From: Acinetobacter geminorum
Lineage (GTDB): Bacteria > Pseudomonadota > Gammaproteobacteria > Pseudomonadales > Moraxellaceae
Length of the DNA: 64,000 nucleotides
Assembly: GCF_013009345.1 (NCBI RefSeq)
Contig: NZ_JABELE010000008.1
Coordinates: forward strand, 134,091 to 198,090
Direction of reading: 5' to 3'
Both the position numbers and the translations under genes were made by a program. The stretch's first letter is position 1; the number at the start of each line of letters is the position of its first letter. The notes beneath the pieces were generated by a model, which saw only the letters and a list, made by a program, of their open reading frames with translations, was not told the origin of the DNA and made no database searches. Positions 55,970 through 64,000 of the stretch are shown one piece after another.

Positions 55970-56938
55970 ATGAAAGATTTAACCCTTCCAACTTATGAAG
56001 ATGTCGCAGCCGCTGCTGAACGTATAAAAGGCTTAGTAAATAAAACTCCTGTTTTAACTTCACGTACTGTTAATGATGAATTTGAAGCAGAAGTATTCTT
56101 TAAATGTGAAAATTTTCAGCGTGTTGGTGCTTTCAAATTTCGTGGTGCAATGAATGCACTTTTACAATTTAATGAGGCTCAAAAAAAAGCTGGTGTGGTT
56201 GCTTTCTCTTCGGGAAATCATGCACAAGCGATTGCGCTTTCTTCAAAAATTCTTGGCATTCCAGCAACTATCATCATGCCCCAAGATGCTCCTGCAGCAA
56301 AAATGGCAGCGACACGTGAATACGGCGGTAATATTGTTGAATTTGACCGTTATACAGAAGATCGGGAGCAAATTGGAAAAGAAATTGCCGAAAAAAATGG
56401 TCTTACATTAATTCCATCTTATGACCATCCGCATGTGATTGCAGGTCAAGGAACGGCTGCAAAAGAGCTATTTGAAGAAGTTGGTGAGTTGGATTACCTC
56501 TTTGTATGTTTAGGTGGCGGTGGCTTATTGGCTGGCTCTGCCTTATCTGCCCGTCAACTCTCTCCTAACTGTAAAATATATGGTGTTGAACCTGCCCTAG
56601 GAAATGATGGGCAAATGTCCTTTAGAAAAGGAGAAATTGTTCATATTGATACGCCCCAAACGATTGCCGACGGTGCTCAAACTCAATATTTAGGCAAACT
56701 AACTTTTCCTATTATTCAAAAGAATGTAGATGACATTTTGACTGTAACAGACGAAGAACTCGTGACTTCTATGAAGTTCTTTGCTGAGAGAATGAAAATG
56801 GTTGTCGAACCAACAGGATGTCTAGGATTTGCTGCTGCCCGTAACTTAAAACATGAGTTAAAAGGCAAACGTATAGGCATCATTATTAGTGGTGGGAATG
56901 TCGATATTTCTAAATACGCAAAGTTTTTATCAGCTTAA
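55970..56938 (+). CDS. PLP-dependent threo-3-hydroxyaspartate/threonine ammonia-lyase
   Basis: A 322-residue fold-type II PLP enzyme: Lys in GAFKFRGAMNAL, SSGNHAQA, phosphate loop GGGGLLAG and C-terminal SGGN. Length, lack of a regulatory ACT domain and the FKFRGA motif place it with threo-3-hydroxy-L-aspartate ammonia-lyase, serine racemase and catabolic threonine dehydratase; the exact substrate cannot be read from sequence. The gene is divergent from a YheO-type regulator. Confidence 0.8.
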   Translation: MKDLTLPTYEDVAAAAERIKGLVNKTPVLTSRTVNDEFEAEVFFKCENFQRVGAFKFRGAMNALLQFNEAQKKAGVVAFSSGNHAQAIALSSKILGIPATIIMPQDAPAAKMAATREYGGNIVEFDRYTEDREQIGKEIAEKNGLTLIPSYDHPHVIAGQGTAAKELFEEVGELDYLFVCLGGGGLLAGSALSARQLSPNCKIYGVEPALGNDGQMSFRKGEIVHIDTPQTIADGAQTQYLGKLTFPIIQKNVDDILTVTDEELVTSMKFFAERMKMVVEPTGCLGFAAARNLKHELKGKRIGIIISGGNVDISKYAKFLSA

Positions 56939-56950
56939 TAAAAGTCTTAA

Positions 56951-56987
56951 GTCTATCTATGATTGGTTTGAAGCCTCATAGATAGAC
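56951..56987. terminator. Hairpin between the ammonia-lyase gene and the converging M17-like gene
   Basis: A perfect 12-bp repeat (GTCTATCTATGA / TCATAGATAGAC) with a 13-base loop. There is no strong T-run, so termination may be partial. Confidence 0.6.
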
Positions 56988-57035
56988 ATTAAATCTGAAT
57001 CTTCTGCTAAAACAACTTTATTTTTTAAACGTGTA

Positions 57036-57650
57036 TTAATCTTGAAGAAAAATTTTGGCAAAAGACACTATATATTGTTCAGCCTTAACCTCATAATTTT
57101 GAAAACCTGAATCAAATATCCACCTTTCAATTTCAGACTTTTTGACTAAATTTTGCAAATAAAGTTGTGTATGTCGGTCTAATTCTTCTTTTAAACTTCT
57201 TAGCATGAGTTCATTTAAACCAGAGGGAGGATTAAGGCCCGTATCTAAAATACTAGGAGCAAACGCTACACTTTTGAGTTCCAATTGATGGGCTGTTTTT
57301 ACAGCAGTTTTTATCGCAGTCTCGATTCGCTCTAACGTAAAATCTTCTGGTGCACCCATTCCTATCAATAAAACTTTAGAAGCTTGTATGGTGGATGGCG
57401 TTTGATTTATTAAAAGAGCATCATTCAGTTTTGCGCTGAACCAGTTATTTTTCCGTATTTCATTTAGTCTTCCATTTAGAGCGTCATCTAAATGTGCCAA
57501 ACCGCCCGAAAAAGAACCGTTATTTATTTCATGTTCAAAGATACAAGCACAGGAAAGTTCAACCTTGGCCGTGGTGCAATCCCAAGTCACGAGCTCAATG
57601 TCTAGATTTTGATAATGTCCAATTTTAGTTTGCTTCAAATCTGTGCTCAT
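57036..57650 (-). CDS. Stand-alone peptidase M17 N-terminal-domain-like protein
   Basis: A 204-residue protein whose first 140 residues match the N-terminal domain of leucyl aminopeptidases (LVTWDCTTAKVELSCACIFE, KVLLIGMGAPEDFTLERI, AIKTAVKTAHQLELKSVAF). The catalytic zinc domain is absent, and no remnant of it follows. In M17 enzymes this domain is a macro-like fold used for assembly and, in PepA, DNA binding. It begins 17 bases after the porin gene and is probably co-transcribed. Function unknown. Confidence 0.65.
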   Translation of the reverse strand: MSTDLKQTKIGHYQNLDIELVTWDCTTAKVELSCACIFEHEINNGSFSGGLAHLDDALNGRLNEIRKNNWFSAKLNDALLINQTPSTIQASKVLLIGMGAPEDFTLERIETAIKTAVKTAHQLELKSVAFAPSILDTGLNPPSGLNELMLRSLKEELDRHTQLYLQNLVKKSEIERWIFDSGFQNYEVKAEQYIVSFAKIFLQD

Positions 57651-57667
57651 ATTTTTCTCTTCTCGAT

Positions 57668-59128
57668 TTACCAGCCATACTTAAGTTCAAGACCTAGATA
57701 ATTTGAGTCTTTGCCTCCTGCTCGCTTAATCGTATCACCAACTTCAAAGTGAACCGCTTCGGCAGCCACAGACAAATTAGAATTTATCTTTTGATCTGCT
57801 CTTAGTTGAATATATGCTCCTGTCCAGCTTGAGCCTTGTCCTGCTGTGTTTGCCATGCTGTTATTACCTTGGAAATAAACCGCATCATTGGTAGTTTCAC
57901 GCCATTGAAAACCTAGGGCACTTAACAGGGTGAGTTTATCGGAAGGTTTAAGTGTCAGAGATGGTTTTATATGAATAATATTGCTGTAACCACTATAACC
58001 CGCCAAAGTAAAGTATGAGCCGTTGGCAAAGAGCTGGTTAAATGTATTGAGTTCATTATCGTTGGCACTTTTATCGCCTGTGGCAATATCAAACTGGACA
58101 CCTAAACGCGGCGACCAAGCTTGCTCAGCAAAGGTGTACCCAGTAATGCTACTAAGTCCCCATGCCTGAATAGATTGTGCTCCAATCCTTCCATGTTGAA
58201 GCATCCCCTCAATATCCCAATCAATATTATTCTTTTTGCCCATATGACGAACATCATATAAGTCTCGAATTTCATTACCCTTAACACTTGTAAAAGATGC
58301 ATTATCTCGTTCATAACGCGAGTAATAACCAGATAACTCACCGCCCCACACATTTTGTTTATCGACACGAAAACCGCTAAAACTTAAATTTCGTTTCGAA
58401 TGGTCATTAAAAGTTGAATCTTTTTCAATCTGAACAGGTCTGGTGAGATAGCCTAAAACTCTCCAATCGCCATATTCATAACCCGACCAAATACCATCAA
58501 AGGCTTGCCTAACATTCGGTCCTTCTCGATTCGAAATAAAGCGCTGTAAGTCAAAAGCCATCTCTTGACGGCCTACTCTAAACTTAAAAGTTCCATTATT
58601 GAATGGACTCACCCACGCAATGAAGGCTTGCTCTACATCGAGTCTATTCTGATCGGTACTACTAATATTCTTTTTATCAAATGCACGTGCATCACTAAGC
58701 TGAGTAAATAATTGTAAATGATCGCCAATACGAGCATCGGCATGAACTTGTAATCTTTGAATTAAATAGCGATCGGCTTGATTATTTCCACTGCCAAATC
58801 TCGCATTATTATTGACTTCAAAACGCTCACGAATATTTGCCCCCAATGACAAATAATTATTATTGCCAAAAGGTATATATTTGAAGTCGTCTCCTATTTT
58901 CTTTGGGACACACGGATTTTTTAAAACATCCCAATTTTCTTGCCAACGATTGTTTGAGATTTTTGGACGCGCTGGGCAGACATTTGTATTTGAAACTTCT
59001 TGTTCCGCATGAGCAAACTCATAGAGAAATAGGCTACCCGTTAGCAATGCACTCATTTTAATGATTTTAAGATAAGTTTCTGAGCATTTAATTCGAGATT
59101 TTCTATCATTAGAAATATGCTGGGCCAT
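57668..59128 (-). CDS. Alginate-export-type outer-membrane porin
   Basis: A beta-barrel protein of the alginate export family (AlgE-like fold), 486 residues from ATG 59128. A signal peptide is set deep in the N-terminus (hydrophobic MSALLTGSLFLYEFAHA, cut before EQ), so the true start may be 59056. Barrel features include NIRERFEVNNN, RFRVGRQEMAFDLQRFIS and a final LGLELKYGW. The family forms substrate-specific channels. It follows the exported VOC gene by about 106 bases. Confidence 0.78.
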   Translation of the reverse strand: MAQHISNDRKSRIKCSETYLKIIKMSALLTGSLFLYEFAHAEQEVSNTNVCPARPKISNNRWQENWDVLKNPCVPKKIGDDFKYIPFGNNNYLSLGANIRERFEVNNNARFGSGNNQADRYLIQRLQVHADARIGDHLQLFTQLSDARAFDKKNISSTDQNRLDVEQAFIAWVSPFNNGTFKFRVGRQEMAFDLQRFISNREGPNVRQAFDGIWSGYEYGDWRVLGYLTRPVQIEKDSTFNDHSKRNLSFSGFRVDKQNVWGGELSGYYSRYERDNASFTSVKGNEIRDLYDVRHMGKKNNIDWDIEGMLQHGRIGAQSIQAWGLSSITGYTFAEQAWSPRLGVQFDIATGDKSANDNELNTFNQLFANGSYFTLAGYSGYSNIIHIKPSLTLKPSDKLTLLSALGFQWRETTNDAVYFQGNNSMANTAGQGSSWTGAYIQLRADQKINSNLSVAAEAVHFEVGDTIKRAGGKDSNYLGLELKYGW

Positions 59129-59234
59129 ATTGTTATCCACGGTAATAATCGGTCATTGCAGAGACTTGGTCTTTTACACTCACATTGCCCCTAAGCAATA
59201 TGAGCGTTGTTATATCAATCATTAAGTGCATAAA

Positions 59235-60149
59235 TTATTTTAGGGCCGCATGAATTTCGGCAATATAACCACCTGGGAACTGTACCATCGCTGCTTCACG
59301 GCCATCTGACTTATAGGCATTCACCAAGACTGTCGCACCCGCTTTTGTCGCTTTATCTAAAGTTTCAGCTAGATTTTTAACTTCATAACCCGTCATATCA
59401 TGCCCATATGGATATGGAAGATGGCCATCGGTGACCAACACTGTCATTTTGCCGAAATCAGATTCAACGCGAATACGTCTATACGTTTCATTTGGGCGCC
59501 CAATCTCTACACCAGCTGCCTTTGGATTATCTGAAACCACTTTACCATGCGAGAAATTGACGAACTTTTTAACGAAAGAATCTGCACTTTGTTTTGAAAT
59601 ATAAATACGATTTTCTGGAACCGTTTCTAACTTGTTATAGCTTGGTTTAGTCGTGTGCCAATACAGCTGCATATTCACACCGCCCGGCCACTGGATGACC
59701 GCATCACGCCCGATTGGGTCAGGAAATGCATCAACAATCACATCTGCACCGTTTGCCTTAGCTGACTGTACGGCCGCGTCCATATCTTTAACTAAATAGC
59801 CAGTTCGTTCCAAGCCAAAAGGATGTGGAATTGGAGTTTTAAAACCAAATACAGACAGTGTTCCTACTGGAGTCAATACAAGCTGGGAAATGGTCTGGCT
59901 TGGTGTTGGGGTCACCTGAAAAACACCCTGTTTAGATTTGGTGCCCCCAAATGTTGCCACCAAGCTATCAGTAAATTTATCAAAATCTTCAGGGTTAACA
60001 TATACATGCGTTGTATCGTATTGAGGAGCTACACCAGGTGCTTCACTTTTGACACTTGTTGTTGTTTTGGCGAAAACTTGCGGAACAATGGCAACATTTG
60101 TGCCTACTAGCATTGTGCCTAGAAGCAAGGCTGATAATGATTTACGCAT
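59235..60149 (-). CDS. Exported two-domain VOC (glyoxalase-like) protein
   Basis: A 304-residue protein with a clear signal peptide (cut after QVFA) and two glyoxalase/bleomycin-resistance domains (about 40-165 and 175-300), each with its own end motif: IQWPGGVNMQLYWH and VQFPGGYIAEIH. The final His and Glu are typical metal ligands. VOC proteins are normally cytoplasmic; an exported one implies a periplasmic substrate. AGGAG precedes the ATG. It lies 38 bases after a DoxX-family gene. Confidence 0.8.
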   Translation of the reverse strand: MRKSLSALLLGTMLVGTNVAIVPQVFAKTTTSVKSEAPGVAPQYDTTHVYVNPEDFDKFTDSLVATFGGTKSKQGVFQVTPTPSQTISQLVLTPVGTLSVFGFKTPIPHPFGLERTGYLVKDMDAAVQSAKANGADVIVDAFPDPIGRDAVIQWPGGVNMQLYWHTTKPSYNKLETVPENRIYISKQSADSFVKKFVNFSHGKVVSDNPKAAGVEIGRPNETYRRIRVESDFGKMTVLVTDGHLPYPYGHDMTGYEVKNLAETLDKATKAGATVLVNAYKSDGREAAMVQFPGGYIAEIHAALK

Positions 60150-60187
60150 AAAAGACTCCTATTAGAATTAGATGCTTGAACTTATTG

Positions 60188-60613
60188 TTAGTTTGATTGT
60201 TGATTAGAAAGGATGGTGACCATAACCAGACCAGCGATGAGGCCAAGATGTTCGAAGAAACTATTAAACGTACTAAAAAATGCTGGGCCTGTATGATTCC
60301 AAAAATCGTTAGCTACAAGCATCGCTATTGCTGTTAAACAACCTAAAGCTCCAGCCCCTAGCCAGACAAAACGATTAAAAATAACAAGCAGTGAACCAAC
60401 AATTTCAATAAAAATAGCTGTAGCAGCCCAGAGCCAAGCAGGTTGCAAACCAAAACTTGCCTGTTCCTCAACAGCCATGTGAAATCCGATTAATTTATTA
60501 ATTCCACCGACTAAGTAAGCTGAAACTAAGGCAACTCGTAACAGTGGAAGTAAGCCATAAATTGATAAAATCTTTTTTACCCAGACTGGATTATTATTAA
60601 TCAAGTAACTCAT
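60188..60613 (-). CDS. DoxX family membrane protein
   Basis: A 141-residue inner-membrane protein with four predicted helices and the DoxX pattern LLRVALVSAYLVGGINKLIGF near the N-terminus. Members often serve as membrane partners of quinone- or thiol-linked oxidoreductases. ATG has GAGGT upstream. It is first of a run of four same-strand genes and divergent from a LysR regulator. Confidence 0.75.
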   Translation of the reverse strand: MSYLINNNPVWVKKILSIYGLLPLLRVALVSAYLVGGINKLIGFHMAVEEQASFGLQPAWLWAATAIFIEIVGSLLVIFNRFVWLGAGALGCLTAIAMLVANDFWNHTGPAFFSTFNSFFEHLGLIAGLVMVTILSNQQSN

Positions 60614-60860
60614 TTGTGTACCTCATTGATATTCCATATTTCCGATATTTAAAAAACATCCAATCTAGTATTAATAAAAATTATCTATTTAATATAAAAA
60701 CCAATATTTAAATTATCTTTCGAACATTAGATAAAATATTTTTAATCTTAAAGCAATCATTTATATAGTTTTATTAATCACCAGATAAATCAAAACTAAA
60801 GATGATATATATAAAATCAAAAATAAACGTAAACTACTAGACACCTATTTAAATACAAAC

Positions 60861-60879
60861 TGTATCCCCAAAAGATACA
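60861..60879. promoter_or_regulatory. Dyad operator upstream of the LysR gene
   Basis: TGTATC-CCCAAAA-GATACA is a perfect 6-bp inverted repeat in the LysR-to-DoxX intergenic region (60614-60945), 67 bases before the regulator ATG. Symmetry and place fit a LysR-type site. The rest of the region is AT-rich, with one ATTAGATAAAATA stretch. Confidence 0.5.
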
Positions 60880-60945
60880 ATGATTGATTAAGTAAAAAAT
60901 CATAATATAGTTTAGCGACTCGCCAACTTAGCCTTTCAAAAATTA

Positions 60946-61797
60946 ATGGATAAACTAGACTGTATTCATACTTTCATTAGCGTCGTTGAAAGTGGAAATT
61001 TCAGTAATGCCTCTAGAAATTTAGGTATTACTCGAGATCAAGTGTCTAAAAGAATTTTTTATTTAGAAAGTCTATTTAGTACATCGTTATTTATACGTAA
61101 TACCAGAAAGATGGACCTGACTCGTTCAGGGGAAAAGTTTTATCAGCGTTGTAAAGTCATTGTTAAAGAATTAGACTTAGCTGTGAATGACTTCATATAT
61201 GATCAAAAATATCCTGAGGGCATATTAAAAATTAGCGCCCCTCATGTTTTTATTCAAACATGCTTTTCAGATATTATTTCTAATTTTTTAATTCAATATC
61301 CGCACATAGAAATTGATCTACTATTTTCAGAAAATTCAGTAGATATCAATGAACATAAATTTGATATTATTTTAAAATTTGAAGAAGAAATTACAGACGT
61401 AAATACTTTCACTCTAAACCGCTATAAAAGAAACTTCTATGCGACTCCTGCATTTTTAAAAAAATATGGAAAACCTAAAAGTATAGAAGATTTAAGAAAA
61501 CATAATATATACTTATATTCAAGATCAGACCTACAGAATAAAATTATTAACTCAGCTCCTCAGTTAATCTGCAATAATATAGAAATCCTTTTGGAGCTAT
61601 GTAGGAAAAACAAAGGTATTTTATTTATTCCCGATTTCTTAGCAAAAAAATATGAAGATGATGGCGTTATTATTAATTGCTCACAAGACATCTTTTCACT
61701 AGAACTTCATTTTTATGCAACCACCCCTTATGGCTCAAAAATTCCAAAAAAGGTTCAGCTTTTCTTAGACTCATTGACGCAACATTTTCAAACTTAG
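60946..61797 (+). CDS. LysR family transcriptional regulator
   Basis: A 283-residue regulator with the N-terminal winged HTH (FISVVESGNFSNASRNLGIT, then DLTRSGEKFYQRC) and a LysR effector domain that ends early, as in the AaeR/DsdC-like short group. Low GC compared with its neighbours. It is divergent from the DoxX-VOC-porin-M17N genes, which it most likely controls. No effector can be read from the sequence. Confidence 0.88.
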   Translation: MDKLDCIHTFISVVESGNFSNASRNLGITRDQVSKRIFYLESLFSTSLFIRNTRKMDLTRSGEKFYQRCKVIVKELDLAVNDFIYDQKYPEGILKISAPHVFIQTCFSDIISNFLIQYPHIEIDLLFSENSVDINEHKFDIILKFEEEITDVNTFTLNRYKRNFYATPAFLKKYGKPKSIEDLRKHNIYLYSRSDLQNKIINSAPQLICNNIEILLELCRKNKGILFIPDFLAKKYEDDGVIINCSQDIFSLELHFYATTPYGSKIPKKVQLFLDSLTQHFQT

Positions 61798-61814
61798 AGC
61801 ATTTTGAGTCATAC

Positions 61815-61844
61815 AAAGCTATCTCACCGTAGATAGCTTTTTTC
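61815..61844 (+). terminator. Terminator of the LysR gene
   Basis: A perfect 10-bp stem (AAAGCTATCT / AGATAGCTTT) with a 6-base loop and T-run. Confidence 0.85.
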
Positions 61845-61910
61845 TTATAAGTATATAAAAAAGCTATAGTAATGATTAACATCAGTTAAACAATTATTGT
61901 TATATACTCA

Positions 61911-62092
61911 ACTGCTCGTGATGGCGTCTATCTACTACCCATGAGCCATTCTGAAAAATTCGAAGCTATCGTGCAGGATGTATTCTCCAAGCAAGGTTCA
62001 GCTTATTCTTTCAAGCAGAAGCCACATTATTCGAATTGACCAATTATATCTTTGATGGCGTATATGCCGACTTAAAAAGAGAATGTTCATGA
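61911..62092 (+). pseudogene. chrB: chrB remnant, frameshifted and truncated
   Basis: In one frame the DNA reads ARDGVYLLP followed by KFEAIVQDVFSKQGSAYSF, the conserved N-terminal pattern of the chromate-response protein ChrB. It then shifts frame near 62010-62017 and continues as AEATLFELTNYIFDGVY to a TGA overlapping the chrA start (ATGA). There is no start codon and N-terminus, and the long C-terminal domain of ChrB is missing. ChrB normally regulates or assists chrA, which lies directly downstream. Confidence 0.6.
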
Positions 62093-63441
62093 TACAAGAA
62101 AAAGAAAATTCACTGGACTCGCCAGTTGAAGCTGTAAGTTTTTGGCGTGCATTCCTATTTTGGCTCAAATTAGGATTTATCAGCTTTGGGGGCCCAGCAG
62201 GACAAATCGCTGTTATGCATCAAGAACTGGTTGAACAAAAGCGCTGGATTTCAGAAAAACGTTTTTTACATGCACTTAACTATTGCATGCTCTTGCCTGG
62301 ACCGGAAGCACAGCAGTTAGCAACTTATATTGGCTGGCTTATGCACCGTACTGCTGGAGGTATAGTTGCGGGTGTTTTATTTGTTCTTCCCTCGCTGTTT
62401 ATCTTAATCGCACTATCATGGGTCTACGTGAAATTCGGTGATATTCCGGTTATTGCTGGCCTGTTTTATGGAGTTAAACCTGCTGTAGTCGCTATTGTTT
62501 TTCATGCAACGTATAGAATTGGCAGTCGATCACTCAAGAATAAATTTTTGTGGTTAATTGCTGCTATCGCTTTCCTTGCCATCTTTGTTTTAAATCTACC
62601 CTTTCCACTTATTGTTTTGGCAGCAGGACTCACGGGTTATTTTACAAGTAAGAAGTATCCTGAGTTATTTTCTAACAATGCTGGGCACAACAAAAGCCAA
62701 AATGATTATGGTGCTGCTTTAATTGATGACGACACTCCAACGCCCGAACATGCAAAATTCAGATGGTCACATCTCACTAAAATTCTGATGATCGCAGCGC
62801 TGCTGTGGTTTATTCCCGTGCTTGGGCTCGGCCTTTATTTCGGTTGGGATCATTCATATACCCAAATGGCATGGTTCTTTACGAAAGCAGCTTTACTTAC
62901 CTTTGGGGGTGCATATGCAGTACTGCCCTATGTCTATCAAGGTGCTGTGAACTATTATGGATGGTTAAGTCCAACACAAATGATTGATGGTTTAGCACTT
63001 GGTGAAAGTACACCAGGCCCGTTAATTATGGTGGTTGCTTTTGTCGGTTTTCTTGGTGGCTTTAACCATGCCTTATTAGGTTCAGAACACTTGTTTTTAG
63101 CGGGTGCAATCGGCGCGACTATTGTTACTTGGTTTACCTTTCTATTCTCATTTGTATTTATTTTGGCAGGTGCACCTGTCATCGAATCAACACATAACGA
63201 GCTTAAGTTTACTGCGCCATTAACTGCAATTACTGCTGCCGTAGTTGGTGTGATTTTAAATTTGGCACTGTTCTTTAGTTACCATGTTTTATGGCCACAG
63301 GGCTTTAACCATCCTTTTAACTATGAGGCAGCATTCATTGCAATTGCAGCATTCATTGCCTTATTTCACTTTGAAGTAAAAGTGATGTATGTCATTTTAG
63401 CTGCGGCTATTTGCGGTCTATTTTTATACATTGCGATATAA
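62089..63441 (+). CDS. chrA: Chromate transporter ChrA (CHR family)
   Basis: Inner-membrane chromate efflux protein, 450 residues, with the duplicated CHR domain: N-half FISFGGPAGQIAVMHQELV and LPGPEAQQLATYIG, C-half LLTFGGAYAVLPYV and GESTPGPLIMVVAFVG. About 10-12 helices. ATG 62089 is favoured over 62083 because GAGA then lies at proper distance. A chrB remnant abuts its start. A terminator follows. Confidence 0.9.
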   Translation: MIQEKENSLDSPVEAVSFWRAFLFWLKLGFISFGGPAGQIAVMHQELVEQKRWISEKRFLHALNYCMLLPGPEAQQLATYIGWLMHRTAGGIVAGVLFVLPSLFILIALSWVYVKFGDIPVIAGLFYGVKPAVVAIVFHATYRIGSRSLKNKFLWLIAAIAFLAIFVLNLPFPLIVLAAGLTGYFTSKKYPELFSNNAGHNKSQNDYGAALIDDDTPTPEHAKFRWSHLTKILMIAALLWFIPVLGLGLYFGWDHSYTQMAWFFTKAALLTFGGAYAVLPYVYQGAVNYYGWLSPTQMIDGLALGESTPGPLIMVVAFVGFLGGFNHALLGSEHLFLAGAIGATIVTWFTFLFSFVFILAGAPVIESTHNELKFTAPLTAITAAVVGVILNLALFFSYHVLWPQGFNHPFNYEAAFIAIAAFIALFHFEVKVMYVILAAAICGLFLYIAI

Positions 63442-63462
63442 AGAATTTATGATGTGCATAAG

Positions 63463-63495
63463 AAAAGAGTACGCATTTCGCTTACTCTTTTTTTA
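63463..63495 (+). terminator. Terminator of chrA
   Basis: AAAAGAGTACGC / GCTTACTCTTTT (one mismatch) followed by a T-run, about 25 bases after the stop. Confidence 0.75.
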
Positions 63496-63505
63496 TGTTG
63501 CTGCT

Positions 63506-63890
63506 TTAGCAGTTTCTTCCCCAAAACAACTCTAACACCATATCTCTTTCAGCCAGACTTTTTGAGCTTAAAGTCTGTAGCATCAATCCATCTATCAGGT
63601 TTAAAACCATATTGGCACTGGGTTTTAGTGCGTTGGTTTCCAAACTCAATACCAGATCAAAGAGTTCTCGAAGCAGCCATTTGCGATATTCAACTGCCAT
63701 GCCATAGGCTCTCGGATAAAGCTGTTTTATTTCAAAGAAGGCTTTAATAAAATATGGATAAATAGTGACTAAGTTATTTTTAAAGTGGAATTTATAAAGG
63801 TAGGAAGTTTTTGGAGTATAAGAGTTTTTTTGAAGTAGAAATCCATTAGTAAATTTATAGGATCCTATTTGTAACTATATAAGTGCATGT
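63506..63890 (-). pseudogene. C-terminal remnant of a TetR-like regulator
   Basis: The minus strand is open from about 63860 to a TAG/stop at 63506, but the only ATG is at 63700, well inside the frame. The encoded end (FIKAFFEIKQLYPRAYGMAVEYR, then VLNLIDGLMLQTLSS) reads like the ligand-binding C-terminal part of a TetR/AcrR protein. No recognisable HTH precedes it, so it seems a broken gene. The last 110 bases of the window hold nothing I can identify. Confidence 0.4.
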
Positions 63891-64000
63891 TTAATAAATA
63901 AAAGAACAATAATAATACAAGCCATGGAGCCTGTAAATTATTTTGTGTAAGTTCCATTTTTTATAAATGATCTTTTAATCGATCATCGAACTGAATCGTA

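Noticed and set aside
63454..63747. 97-codon plus-strand open frame after chrA
   Set aside because: It runs through the chrA terminator, has no ribosome site and an unlikely composition. The opposite strand has better protein-like sequence (TetR-like end).
1..64000. CRISPR arrays, prophage, defence systems or transposases
   Set aside because: No direct-repeat/spacer pattern, integrase, transposase or known defence gene was found in either strand.

Overview
The window is chromosomal DNA from an Acinetobacter of the calcoaceticus-baumannii (Acb) complex. The evidence is low-GC coding DNA, an intrinsic ADC-type class C beta-lactamase and the complete acinetobactin siderophore locus in its known order (basJ-I-H-barB-A-basG-F-E-D-C-bauA-B-E-C-D-basB-A-bauF). 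The ADC protein differs at several positions from the common A. baumannii sequences I remember, so a sister species such as A. pittii or A. nosocomialis is possible, but I cannot fix the species from this window. There is no insertion sequence, prophage, CRISPR array or origin.

Layout. 1-14.2 kb is housekeeping: the tail of a NIF3-like gene, sodB, three tRNA-Asn genes, a DUF2726 protein, a secreted lipoprotein esterase, ubiCA, glnA behind a convincing sigma-54/NtrC promoter, a peptide transporter coupled to a Xaa-Pro aminopeptidase, trpGDC and an Smr-domain protein. 14.2-27.3 kb carries xdhABC (purine oxidation), folE, blaADC, a DUF3015/DUF4105 pair, hemE with a DUF817 membrane protein, and an L,D-transpeptidase.

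27.3-53.8 kb is the acinetobactin cluster. BasJ makes isochorismate and BasF makes the dihydro-DHB precursor; the EntA-type dehydrogenase that would finish DHB is not in this window. BasE and the BasF carrier domain load DHB, BasA activates the amino acid (threonine in the known pathway), BasB carries it, BasD (two Cy domains) condenses and cyclises, and BasG/BasC make N-hydroxyhistamine, which the BasB C domain adds. BarAB export and BauA-F import and reduce the product. Five Fur-box regions sit at the unit heads. Two short open frames with good ribosome sites (33420-33575 and 47986-48117) run into barA and bauD. The C-terminal carrier-like domains of BasA and BasD both have Pro in place of the phosphopantetheine Ser, leaving only BasB and BasF with intact carrier serines.

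53.8-64 kb is accessory: a pirin, a Ser/His/Cys-rich small membrane protein, a YheO-type regulator divergent from a hydroxyaspartate/threonine ammonia-lyase, a possible operon of DoxX protein, exported two-domain VOC protein, alginate-export-type porin and stand-alone M17 N-domain protein with a divergent LysR gene, and chrA. A frameshifted chrB remnant lies directly before chrA and the end of a TetR-like gene lies after it, so the right edge is partly decayed.
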